Shown: positions 1 to 6,832 of the stretch, in pieces
How the letters are laid out: each line of letters starts with the position of its first letter
How positions within the stretch are numbered: the stretch's first letter is position 1
NCBI GenBank assembly: GCA_900550065.1
Contig: URQR01000049.1
Span: 1-11,613, forward strand
Length of the DNA stretch: 11,613 nt
Source of the DNA: an uncultured Eubacteriales bacterium
Lineage (GTDB): Bacteria; Bacillota; Clostridia; UBA1381; UMGS1253
Reading direction: 5' to 3'
Notes under the pieces: generated by a model
Seen by the model: the letters and a program-made list of their open reading frames with translations, nothing else
Database searches by the model: none
Told to the model about the DNA's origin: nothing
Translations under genes and position numbers: made by a program

Positions 1-1414
1 TCAGCCCCCGCTCGTCCATGCGCGTCGTAATATAGTTCAAATACCGGAAAATCATATCGGCGTTTTCATACAAAATCGCATCGTCACCCGTGTACTGATA
101 CACATAGTACGGAATATTTACACATACACTGTCCCACATAGGGCCGTTGCCCCATTCAAATCCCCAGCCCGATGTCGGAACAATCCCCGGCAGCGCGCCG
201 TCTAACCGCTGCGCCTTCCGAATATTACGCATCCACTCGCGCAGGCTGTTTTCCGCACGTAAATTCAGCAGCATATGCTCCGCCGATACGGATGCGTCGC
301 CCGTCCACCCGTTTTTCTCCCGATGCGGGCAATCGGTCGGGAAATAGTAAAAGTTTGCAAGGTCGGACCGGCGCGTATAAAGCTGAAGCGTGTTCACCGT
401 ATCGTCCGAACACGAAAAGCCGCCGCGCTCTTTTAAGTCCGAATTCATTACAAGATACGTCAAAAGTGACTCCGTTGCCTGCGCTTCTTCAATGCCCTCT
501 ACTAAAACGTATTGGAATCCATGATAGGTAAAGGGCGGCACGAACGTTTCCTCCCCTTCCCCTTTACAGATATATACATCCTTTTGCGCATATTCTTTAT
601 AATATTCCGCAAAGCCCGGCCGGTCAAAAATAATCGTCGAAATGTCGAGTTCGCCGTCCTTTAACAGTTCAGAGTGCCATAGCGAAATCCGCTGGCCCGG
701 CTTTCCGTTGACCGTAAGGCGGCACACGCCCGCTAAGTTCGCCCCAAAGTCGTAAATATATCCCCTGCTGCACTTTGTAATACTGACAGGCTTTAACTCC
801 TTAGTCACCACAATCGGATCAGCCGGACACAGCACCGCTTCCCCGCGTGGCTGTTCCGCCGAAATCGCCTCTGTCCACGCACCGTCGTCAAAGCCGGGCT
901 CGCTCCACCCCGCCAGCTCCAGCCGCGCGTCGTAGTGCGTTCCCATTCGGTACTCATCAAATATAATTGCGCTGTCGTGCGTTTTAAAGCCACTATCCGC
1001 TTCAAAGCAAATGCTTTTCCCACCGGCTTCCGCCTCAAATTGCAACGCAAAACGCAGAGGCGCAATCCACGGCGCTTTTTCAAAGTCCCAAATCGCACCG
1101 CCGAACGGATTAAAAAACCCGTTGCCGAGCACCACGCCGATTACATTCTCGCCCTTTTTCAGATAGGGCGTCACATCGTAATTGTCGTAATAACATACAT
1201 CGTCCGGATTGCTAATATACGGTGCAAGTGCGCCTTTTGTGATGTTCTTTCCGTTTATGTACAGCTCGTAAAACCCGAGCCCGCAGATTGTCGCCTCTGC
1301 GTTTTGCGCCGCTTCTTCAAGCATAAAGCTTTTCCGAAAATACGGTGCATTCACGTGCTGCGCAAAACTGCACACCTTGTCCGACGCGCGGACAAATTTG
1401 TTTGATAATTGCAT
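1..1414 (-). CDS. Alpha-L-rhamnosidase, glycoside hydrolase family 78 (3' end outside the window)
   Basis: Family GH78 enzymes remove terminal alpha-L-rhamnose by inversion. The visible part is 471 codons, open to the window edge. An N-terminal beta-sandwich carries the family-like stretch GFYELYINGK near residue 45. A second beta domain follows, and the helical catalytic barrel begins near residue 330. The segment FPTDCPHREKNGWTGDA holds Asp361, Glu366 and Asp373. Their 5- and 7-residue spacing matches the acidic residues D567, E572 and D579 of the Bacillus GH78 enzyme RhaB; Glu is the likely general acid. The catalytic base lies in the missing C-terminal part. The start is ATG at 1414, six bases after a GGGGGAG ribosome binding site. 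There is no signal peptide, so the enzyme is probably cytoplasmic and acts on imported oligosaccharides. It follows the lytic transglycosylase gene by 39 bases with no terminator between. Family assignment is firm; the exact substrate is not. Confidence 0.93.
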   Translation of the reverse strand, partial: MQLSNKFVRASDKVCSFAQHVNAPYFRKSFMLEEAAQNAEATICGLGFYELYINGKNITKGALAPYISNPDDVCYYDNYDVTPYLKKGENVIGVVLGNGFFNPFGGAIWDFEKAPWIAPLRFALQFEAEAGGKSICFEADSGFKTHDSAIIFDEYRMGTHYDARLELAGWSEPGFDDGAWTEAISAEQPRGEAVLCPADPIVVTKELKPVSITKCSRGYIYDFGANLAGVCRLTVNGKPGQRISLWHSELLKDGELDISTIIFDRPGFAEYYKEYAQKDVYICKGEGEETFVPPFTYHGFQYVLVEGIEEAQATESLLTYLVMNSDLKERGGFSCSDDTVNTLQLYTRRSDLANFYYFPTDCPHREKNGWTGDASVSAEHMLLNLRAENSLREWMRNIRKAQRLDGALPGIVPTSGWGFEWGNGPMWDSVCVNIPYYVYQYTGDDAILYENADMIFRYLNYITTRMDERGL

Positions 1415-1453
1415 TGCTTTCTCCCCCATAATCATATTTAAACTGTGTCCGCA

Positions 1454-2023
1454 TCATTCAAACAGCGTTGGATACAGCTTTTTATACATTTCTGCATACT
1501 TTTCCGTATTACATACATAGTTTTTTGTTTCCGGAAACGGAATCGTTTCCAGCGTCTCGCCGTCCGGCGTGTACCGTTTGTCGGCAAGCCACTTTGCAAC
1601 ATTGCCGCTCCCCGCATTATACGCACAGAGCGCAAGCGTCATATCGCCGTCATAAGAGTCGAGCAAATGGCGTAAATACCAGCATCCGAGTGAAATATTA
1701 ACCGACGGGTCAGTAAGCTGGGAAACCGCAAATCCCTCCATTCCCATCTTTTCCGCGACCCACTCGGCCGTCGCGTCGGTCAGCTGCATCAATCCTTTGG
1801 CATCCTTGTGCGACTGCGCGTCGCTCACAAAGTTGCTTTCCGCTTTGATTAGGCCAAGCACCAAGTAAGGATCGAGGTCGTTTTTCTGCGCATGCTCCAA
1901 TACGGTCTGCTCATAAGCGACCGGATACAGGATTCTCATCACTCTGTCGTACGCGACAGGAATCAAAAACGCGCAGGAAACGATAATAACCAGCAGGATG
2001 AGCCAAACCGTTTTACCTTTCAC
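1454..2023 (-). CDS. Membrane-anchored lytic transglycosylase (SLT domain, goose-lysozyme-like fold)
   Basis: This enzyme cuts the glycan strand of peptidoglycan between MurNAc and GlcNAc. From the GTG start it has 189 residues. A single hydrophobic segment at about residues 6-24, after a short basic start, should tether it to the membrane with the enzyme domain outside. The SLT motifs are all present: catalytic Glu62 in AESNF, GLMQL at 77-81, and AYNAG at 134-138. An upstream ATG at 2098 would give 214 residues but lies deep inside coaE. I prefer GTG at 2023 because GGAGGGAG sits eight bases before it and the membrane segment follows at once. The gene overlaps coaE by 11 bases, which suggests translational coupling. 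The order polA-coaE-SLT recurs in Clostridia (family knowledge). The role is probably wall remodelling in growth or sporulation; which one cannot be told here. Confidence 0.9.
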   Translation of the reverse strand: MKGKTVWLILLVIIVSCAFLIPVAYDRVMRILYPVAYEQTVLEHAQKNDLDPYLVLGLIKAESNFVSDAQSHKDAKGLMQLTDATAEWVAEKMGMEGFAVSQLTDPSVNISLGCWYLRHLLDSYDGDMTLALCAYNAGSGNVAKWLADKRYTPDGETLETIPFPETKNYVCNTEKYAEMYKKLYPTLFE

Positions 2024-2612
2024 TCTGTTTGCTCCCTCCGATTTCATCCAATATATCCTCCAGCAAGACGTCAAGCGCCTCGTCGCCCGAATTATCAATC
2101 ACAAAATCCGCATACTGGATATACTTCGCATCCGGCTCCTGCGAGCTAATCCGATTCAGCGCCGCCTCACGCGTGATTCCGTCACGCGCAATAATACGCT
2201 CTATACGCAGCTCCCTATCCGCTGTCACTGCTATTACATAGTCGCACATATCGAGGATACCGCTTTCCTTTAATACAGCAGCGTCAATCACTGATATATC
2301 CGCTTTGCAGGCCGCAAGCTCCTCTTTCACAATTGCTGTGATGTATTTGTGCGTAATTTTATTGAGTTTTTTAAGCTGTTCACGGTCGGTAAACACAATC
2401 GACGCAAGCTTTTTCCGGTCGAGTGTACCGTCGCTTTGCAGTACGCCCTCGCCAAATTCCTCTATAATTTCCACCAGCGCGGGCCTGCCCTTTTCCACTA
2501 CTACACGCCCAATCTGGTCCGCATCTATCACATTAATGCCCCTTTGCCGCATCAAATTCGCAATCGTACTTTTACCACTGCCGCTTCCCCCTGTTAATCC
2601 AATTACTACCAT
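2013..2612 (-). CDS. coaE: Dephospho-CoA kinase
   Basis: CoaE phosphorylates the 3'-hydroxyl of the ribose in dephospho-CoA, the last step of coenzyme A synthesis, in the cytoplasm. The 199 residues match the usual family length of about 200. The N-terminus has the P-loop GLTGGSGSGKS (residues 5-15), then VIDAD with Asp32 at the position of the catalytic aspartate. An Arg-rich lid-type segment (IERIIARDGITREAALNR) and the ending VIDNSGD are also typical. The start ATG at 2612 follows an AGGGAGGG-type ribosome binding site. The gene lies 43 bases after polA with no terminator and overlaps the next gene, so the three genes probably share a transcript. No oddities seen. Confidence 0.96.
   Translation of the reverse strand: MVVIGLTGGSGSGKSTIANLMRQRGINVIDADQIGRVVVEKGRPALVEIIEEFGEGVLQSDGTLDRKKLASIVFTDREQLKKLNKITHKYITAIVKEELAACKADISVIDAAVLKESGILDMCDYVIAVTADRELRIERIIARDGITREAALNRISSQEPDAKYIQYADFVIDNSGDEALDVLLEDILDEIGGSKQSER
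2032..2039 (-). promoter_or_regulatory. Ribosome binding site that fixes the transglycosylase start
   Basis: On the minus strand this reads GGAGGGAG, a near-perfect anti-Shine-Dalgarno match. It ends eight bases before the GTG at 2023-2021. It lies inside the coding end of coaE and supports the GTG start over the in-frame ATG codons at 2098 and 2047. Confidence 0.75.
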
Positions 2613-2655
2613 AATTGTCCCTCCCTTTCTGCCTCATAAAGTCTATCTATCTTGC

Positions 2656-5334
2656 TTATTTTGCATCATACCAACTTTTTGCACATTTTTCCTCCGCTAC
2701 GAGCGCAACGTCCAGCGCTGCCGCATGTTCCATTTCCTCGCGCAAGAGCTTGCGCACCGCTTCTATTTCTTCTTCATAGCCTTCAACAATCAATTCGTCG
2801 TGTACCTGTAAAATCAGCTTCGACTTGAGCCCTTCCGCCTTCAGCCGCCGGTACACGCGTACCATCGCGAGCTTAATAATGTCGGCTGCACTGCCCTGTC
2901 TCGGCGTGTTAAGCGCAACGCGCTCGCCAAACGCCTTGATGTTATGGTTGGATGCCTTCAGCTCCGGGATGTAGCGCCGCCGCCCAAAAATAGTAGAAAC
3001 GTAGCCCTTTTCATACGCCTCGTTCTTAATTTCATCCATATAGGCCTTTACGCCCTGATAGTGTGCCAAATACCCATCAATATACTTTCTCGCCTCGTAC
3101 ACGCCGATCCCCAAATCCTTCGCAAGGCTGAACTCGCCAATGCCGTATACAATACCAAAATTGACCGCCTTTGCACCTGCGCGCTGTGTCTGCGTGACCT
3201 GCGCAAGCGGTATCCCCAACACCTGCGAAGCGGTGACTGCATGAATATCAACGCCATCTGCAAACGCCTGCATCATTTCCTTGTCTTGTGCAATATGCGC
3301 CAAAATCCGCAGTTCAATCTGCGAGTAGTCCGCGTCGACGAGCATACACCCGTCCTTTGCAACAAACATTTTCCGTATTTCGCGCCCCAGCGGATGCCGC
3401 ACAGGAATATTCTGCATATTCGGCTCTGTCGAGCTGATCCGCCCCGTTACCGTCACCGTCTGGTTAAAACTTGAGTGAATGCGGCCCGTTTCCGGGTTGA
3501 TGACCGCCAAAAGGCCGTCGCCGTATGTTGTTTTGATTTTATTGATCAAGCGGTACTCAACAAGCAGGTCGATGATTGCATGGCTGCCGGAAAGCTTTTC
3601 CTGCACGGCCGCATCGGTCGAATACCCCGTTTTCGTCTTCTTCACAGCCTTTAGGCCTAATTTTTCAAACAATACCTCGCCGAGCTGCTTCGTCGAATTA
3701 ATATTAAACTCACATCCCGCAAGCGCATAAATCTGATTCGTCAGCTCCTCTACCCGCTCGGACAGTGTCTCGTTGAACTCAGTAAGCTTTTCCCGGTCAA
3801 CCGCGATACCTGTAATTTGCATATCAGCCAGCACCTGTACAAGCGGCAGCTCAATCGCATCGTAGAGATCCTCCTGCCCGTTCTGCTTCAGCTGTACGCA
3901 GATATATTCACGCAGCAACGCAATACAGCGTACCTCTTTTGCCGCAAATTCCGCCGCCGAGTTCTCATCAATATCGCAGATGCGGACGCGCGACTTTCCT
4001 TTTCCGAGGAATTCCTCCTCCGTTTGCAGCGTAAGCCCAAGATACTCCTGCGCCAGCGCGCCAATCTCATAGCGCGTCCGGGACGGCTCTAAAATATATG
4101 CGCCAATTGCGGTGTCAAATACCAAATTTTCATACGATATTCCGAACTTATGCAGCAGTACAATATCATCCTTGACGCCGTGGCCCGTCTTCGGCCTGCT
4201 GCTATCGGTAAAGAAAGGCGCAAACGCCGCCGCAATCTCGTGCTCCGGCAAAAAGAGTCCCGCCGGAATATAGCTCACTTCCCCGCCGCACAACACCGCA
4301 AGCGCGTCAAGTCCGCCGCCGCTTTGATAGATGCGGTATACAAGTTCTGTTTCTTTTTCTGCTTTTTGCGCAAGCTGTACCAGCGCTTCCGCGTCGCTGA
4401 TTACACAATACTGTAAATCCTGTAATTGGTTTTCGCTGCGCGCCCCTTTTACAGCCTCGCCCTCTAAATTCAATTTTTTAAGAAAGCTCTTAAAGGCCAG
4501 TTTTTCAAACAAAGCCGCCAGTTTTGCGCTGTCATACGGTGCCACAGCCGCGTCCTCGGGCGAAAATTCAACCGGCACATGCTTATCAATTGTTGCGAGT
4601 GTCTTGCTCATAAACGCCGATTCGCGCCCGGCCTGCAGCTTTTTCAGTGCCGCGCCTTTTACGCCGTTTCCCTCTAAATCATCGTACAAAGCCTCAATGC
4701 TCTTACATCGCTGAATCAGCGAAAGCGCCGTTTTTTCGCCGATTCCGGCAACGCCGGGGATATTGTCGGACGCATCGCCCATTAACGCCTTTACGTCAAT
4801 AAACTCATCCGGCGTTACGCCGTACTTTTCCACGACCGCCGCTTTATCGTAAATATCGGTGACGGTCTGCCCCTTACTCGTAGTGGTCAAATACACCTTC
4901 GTTGAATCCGTCGCAAGCTGTAAGTCGTCCTTGTCACCCGTGACAATAATGCACTCAATTCCTTGCTTATCACATATGTCCGCAACGGTCCCAATAATAT
5001 CGTCCGCCTCATAGCCTTCTTGCTCGAGAATTTTGATGTTCATCGCCGATAGAACATCCTTCATAATCGGCATCTGTGCCGCTAAATCGTCCGGCATCCC
5101 CTTCCGCTGTGCCTTATATTCCGAATACATCTTGTGCCGAAACGTCGGCGCGGCTAAGTCAAACGCCACACATAGATAATCGGGCTGGATTTCATCAGCA
5201 TACTTAAATAAAATATTTAAAAATCCATATACCGCATTGGTCGGTATTCCCTCTTTTGTGCTGAGTGCGCGGATACCATAATACGCTCGGTTGATGATGC
5301 TGTTTCCGTCTATAATAATCAGGCTTTTGCCCAT
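2656..5334 (-). CDS. polA: DNA polymerase I, proofreading-deficient Gram-positive type
   Basis: This polymerase fills gaps and removes RNA primers in repair and lagging-strand synthesis. It has 892 residues. Residues 1-290 form the 5' nuclease, with IIDGNSIINRAYYG at the start, YEADDIIG, VTGDKDDLQLA and GDASDNIPGVAGIGEKTA. The middle (about 300-490) has the 3'-5' exonuclease fold but appears inactive. The expected DxE motif is replaced near VYRIYQ, and the late Asp is lost (AAKEVRC where E. coli has AEDADV); only the Asp of FDTAIGAYIL remains. The polymerase domain has motif A (Asp669 in DYSQIELR), motif B (Arg718, Lys722, Phe726 in RAGAKAVNFGIVYG) and motif C (Asp846, Glu847 in VHDE). All lie at a constant offset of 36 from E. 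coli Pol I. The start ATG follows GAAGGGAAG. It is the first gene of the minus-strand run. Confidence 0.98.
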   Translation of the reverse strand: MGKSLIIIDGNSIINRAYYGIRALSTKEGIPTNAVYGFLNILFKYADEIQPDYLCVAFDLAAPTFRHKMYSEYKAQRKGMPDDLAAQMPIMKDVLSAMNIKILEQEGYEADDIIGTVADICDKQGIECIIVTGDKDDLQLATDSTKVYLTTTSKGQTVTDIYDKAAVVEKYGVTPDEFIDVKALMGDASDNIPGVAGIGEKTALSLIQRCKSIEALYDDLEGNGVKGAALKKLQAGRESAFMSKTLATIDKHVPVEFSPEDAAVAPYDSAKLAALFEKLAFKSFLKKLNLEGEAVKGARSENQLQDLQYCVISDAEALVQLAQKAEKETELVYRIYQSGGGLDALAVLCGGEVSYIPAGLFLPEHEIAAAFAPFFTDSSRPKTGHGVKDDIVLLHKFGISYENLVFDTAIGAYILEPSRTRYEIGALAQEYLGLTLQTEEEFLGKGKSRVRICDIDENSAAEFAAKEVRCIALLREYICVQLKQNGQEDLYDAIELPLVQVLADMQITGIAVDREKLTEFNETLSERVEELTNQIYALAGCEFNINSTKQLGEVLFEKLGLKAVKKTKTGYSTDAAVQEKLSGSHAIIDLLVEYRLINKIKTTYGDGLLAVINPETGRIHSSFNQTVTVTGRISSTEPNMQNIPVRHPLGREIRKMFVAKDGCMLVDADYSQIELRILAHIAQDKEMMQAFADGVDIHAVTASQVLGIPLAQVTQTQRAGAKAVNFGIVYGIGEFSLAKDLGIGVYEARKYIDGYLAHYQGVKAYMDEIKNEAYEKGYVSTIFGRRRYIPELKASNHNIKAFGERVALNTPRQGSAADIIKLAMVRVYRRLKAEGLKSKLILQVHDELIVEGYEEEIEAVRKLLREEMEHAAALDVALVAEEKCAKSWYDAK

Positions 5335-5391
5335 AATAAGCTTCCCTTCAACTTGATATTATAAATCTATTTTATACCTATATATACTATA

Positions 5392-5420
5392 ATATTAATT
5401 TAATTCGACACATAAGTCAA
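5392..5420 (-). promoter_or_regulatory. Sigma-A-type promoter of polA
   Basis: On the minus strand TTGACT (5420-5415) is followed by exactly 17 bases and then TAATAT (5397-5392). The -35 matches consensus at 5 of 6 positions and the -10 at 4 of 6. The surroundings are very AT-rich. Transcription would start near 5385, giving a leader of about 50 bases before the polA ATG. The spacer contains TGTCGAA (5410-5404), the core of a Spo0A box. Confidence 0.6.
5404..5410 (-). promoter_or_regulatory. Possible Spo0A box inside the polA promoter spacer
   Basis: The minus strand reads TGTCGAA, the 7-base core of the 0A box; the longer match is TGTGTCGAA against TTTGTCGAA (8 of 9). It sits between the -35 and -10 of polA, where a bound protein would block polymerase. 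The same 7-mer also occurs inside two coding regions (6202-6208 and 9464-9470), so chance is a real possibility. Confidence 0.25.
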
Positions 5421-5558
5421 TACTTTTTGTACACAAATCAAACGGGCATAAATACTCACACATTTACAAACGTAAACATATTATGTAACGTATGCCGCGC
5501 AGACTAAAAAACCGCGTGACAATCTATCATTTTATAAATTCTAAGAAGGGAGAAGCAT

Positions 5559-5732
5559 ATGGCAAACATGGATTTTGATTTGACAGCTTCAACGCCGATG
5601 CCAAGAGTAGGCTACGCCTATGTACCCATGCAGGTTATGGGAGAAACGTACGACCCGGAAAAAGGTCTGACACAAGGGACAATATTTCCCGAGTTAGATA
5701 TTCCAATGGAAAAATACGGAAAGCAATATTAA
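5559..5732 (+). CDS. cotJA: Spore coat associated protein CotJA
   Basis: This short protein of 57 residues contains the CotJA-type core GYAYVPMQVMGETYDPEKGL followed by QGTIFPELDIP. In Bacillus subtilis CotJA is the first product of the cotJ operon, made in the mother cell, and is needed for assembly of CotJC into the coat (family knowledge). The start ATG at 5559 follows GAAGGGAG at good spacing; an in-frame ATG three codons later is less well placed. The stop codon overlaps the AAGGAGG ribosome binding site of cotJB. The identity is strengthened by the two genes that follow. No convincing sporulation sigma-factor promoter was found upstream. Confidence 0.9.
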   Translation: MANMDFDLTASTPMPRVGYAYVPMQVMGETYDPEKGLTQGTIFPELDIPMEKYGKQY

Positions 5733-5743
5733 GGAGGACGGCT

Positions 5744-6019
5744 ATGGATATGATGAACATGACACAACCGCAAAGCGAACGTGCAAAACGGCTGCGGGAT
5801 ATTCAGAATTATAATTTTACAGCGTATGACCTTGCCCTGTATCTGAACACGCATCCCACAGACAAAAAAGCGCTTGAAATGCACAGTGAAATCGTGAAAA
5901 AACTGGATCAGGCAACAAAAGAGTTCGAAAAAGACTTTGGACCGCTCACCCACACGGCGAATGCCTCCACGGACACGTGGAATTGGATGGAAGACCCGTG
6001 GCCGTGGGAAGCACAGTAA
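5744..6019 (+). CDS. cotJB: Spore coat protein CotJB
   Basis: The 91 residues fit the CotJB family length. Recognisable parts are the helical segment around IQNYNFTAYDLALYLNTHP (residues 21-39), a charged helix with EIVKKLDQATKEFEKDFGPL (residues 49-68), and the Trp-rich ending NWMEDPWPWE (residues 80-89), a hallmark of the family. CotJB is a coat protein required for proper assembly of the CotJ proteins; no enzyme activity is known. The gene starts 11 bases after cotJA and ends 18 bases before cotJC, each with a strong ribosome binding site, so the three are one operon. Confidence 0.95.
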   Translation: MDMMNMTQPQSERAKRLRDIQNYNFTAYDLALYLNTHPTDKKALEMHSEIVKKLDQATKEFEKDFGPLTHTANASTDTWNWMEDPWPWEAQ

Positions 6020-6037
6020 TAGAGGAGGAATCAATAC

Positions 6038-6628
6038 ATGTGGCAATATCAAAAATTTCTTGAATTTCCAATCAACATAAAAACGCCAAACCCCAAACTG
6101 GCAAACTTTATTATTAGCCAGTACGGCGGACCGAACGGTGAGCTTGGCGCATCTATGCGCTACCTTTCGCAGCGTTTTTCCATGCCGAATGAAGTAACGC
6201 GTTCGACATTAAACGATATCGGTACGGAAGAGCTGGCGCACCTTGAAATGGTCGGAACACTTGTCCGCCAGCTTGCGAAAAACGCAACAACGGGGCAGAT
6301 TGAAAACAGCCCCTTGGCACAGTATTTCATCGATCACGGACGCGGCGTATATCCGGCGGATGCCGCGGGCAACCCATGGAGCGCGGCAACAATTGCGTCG
6401 TCTGATGATGCAATCATGAATCTGGTAGAAGATCTCGCAGCAGAGCAGAAAGCGCGCGCAACTTATGATAATATTTTACGTGTTTCGGATGACCCAGATG
6501 TCAATAAAGTCATCAAATTCCTTCGCGAGCGCGAAATTGTACATTTCCAGCGCTTTGGTGAAGCGCTCAACTATGTACAAAACCGTCCGCAGCAGAAAAA
6601 ATACTTTATGGGTAAAATGGAAAAGTAA
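6038..6628 (+). CDS. cotJC: Spore coat manganese catalase family protein CotJC
   Basis: CotJC belongs to the dimanganese catalase family (four-helix bundle) and is placed in the inner spore coat, probably protecting against hydrogen peroxide. The 196 residues keep all expected metal ligands: Glu35 (GPNGELGAS), Glu65 and His68 (GTEELAHLEM), Glu136 (AAEQKARA) and His169 (REREIVHFQRFG). The Glu-to-His spacing of 33 between the last two equals that in true manganese catalases. The protein is shorter than free catalases of about 270 residues because it lacks their C-terminal extension, as is usual for CotJC. A GAGGAGG site precedes the ATG. It is the last gene of the operon and is followed by a strong terminator eight bases after its stop. 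Confidence 0.96.
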   Translation: MWQYQKFLEFPINIKTPNPKLANFIISQYGGPNGELGASMRYLSQRFSMPNEVTRSTLNDIGTEELAHLEMVGTLVRQLAKNATTGQIENSPLAQYFIDHGRGVYPADAAGNPWSAATIASSDDAIMNLVEDLAAEQKARATYDNILRVSDDPDVNKVIKFLREREIVHFQRFGEALNYVQNRPQQKKYFMGKMEK

Positions 6629-6635
6629 TCTCCCT

Positions 6636-6676
6636 AAAAAAATAAGGAGTATGGCTGTCATACTCCTTATTTTTTA
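6636..6676 (+). terminator. Rho-independent terminator of the cotJ operon
   Basis: AATAAGGAGTATG (6641-6653) pairs perfectly with CATACTCCTTATT (6659-6671) around the loop GCTGT. The A run before and T run after extend the stem to about 17 pairs and supply the U tract. The A tract on the other side would let it also work on minus-strand transcripts. It begins just after the cotJC stop. Confidence 0.92.
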
Positions 6677-6700
6677 TGTCAAACAAAGAGCTATTTGACG

Positions 6701-6735
6701 TATAAAATAATGCAAAAAAACATATAAAATCATGC
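6701..6735 (+). repeat. Pair of 13-base direct repeats upstream of the secreted-protein promoter
   Basis: TATAAAATAATGC (6701-6713) and TATAAAATCATGC (6723-6735) differ at one base and are 22 bases apart, about two helical turns. They lie 19 bases upstream of the -35 at 6754. This could be a regulator site or just AT-rich coincidence. Confidence 0.4.
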
Positions 6736-6753
6736 GCTTGTTCTCCCCCTCCC

Positions 6754-6783
6754 TTGACGGCTTACAGCAGCTTTCGCTATACT
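6754..6783 (+). promoter_or_regulatory. Sigma-A-type promoter of the 1008-residue secreted protein
   Basis: TTGACG (6754-6759) and TATACT (6778-6783) are each 5 of 6 to consensus, with an 18-base spacer. Transcription would start near 6790, about 43 bases before the ATG. It lies downstream of the cotJ terminator, so the gene is its own unit. Confidence 0.6.
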
Positions 6784-6832
6784 ATGAGCAAAGATAACAC
6801 GGTTTTTAAACTATTAATGGGGGTAGAAAAAA

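Larger units (their letters stand above)
5335..5558. other. Divergent intergenic region between polA and cotJA
   Basis: These 224 AT-rich bases hold the polA promoter on the left. Near the middle are two small inverted repeats, TTTAC-AAAC-GTAAA (5463-5476) and the 11-base palindrome ACATATTATGT (5476-5486). At the right is the cotJA ribosome binding site. The cotJ promoter must be here, but no sporulation sigma-factor match was good enough to mark. Confidence 0.6.

Noticed and set aside
935..1405. A 156-codon plus-strand open frame opposite the rhamnosidase.
   Set aside because: The minus strand encodes a clear GH78 protein through the same bases, and the antisense product is Arg/Lys-rich with no recognisable domain.
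1428..1456. Possible promoter of the rhamnosidase with a TATGAT -10.
   Set aside because: The best -35 (TTGAAT) is only 4 of 6 with a 19-base spacer, and transcription would start inside the ribosome binding site.
2024..2098. Longer N-terminus of the transglycosylase from the ATG at 2098.
   Set aside because: It would overlap coaE by 86 bases, and the extra residues are unlike a signal. GTG at 2023 has an excellent ribosome binding site.
2305..4714. Several long plus-strand open frames (up to 176 codons) opposite coaE and polA.
   Set aside because: They are antisense to well-conserved enzymes, have compositions typical of reverse-strand reading, and lack placed ribosome binding sites.
5430..5545. 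Sigma-E or sigma-K promoter for cotJA, for example CATATT at 5477-5482.
   Set aside because: No matching -10 box lies at the required distance, so the match is not better than chance in AT-rich DNA.
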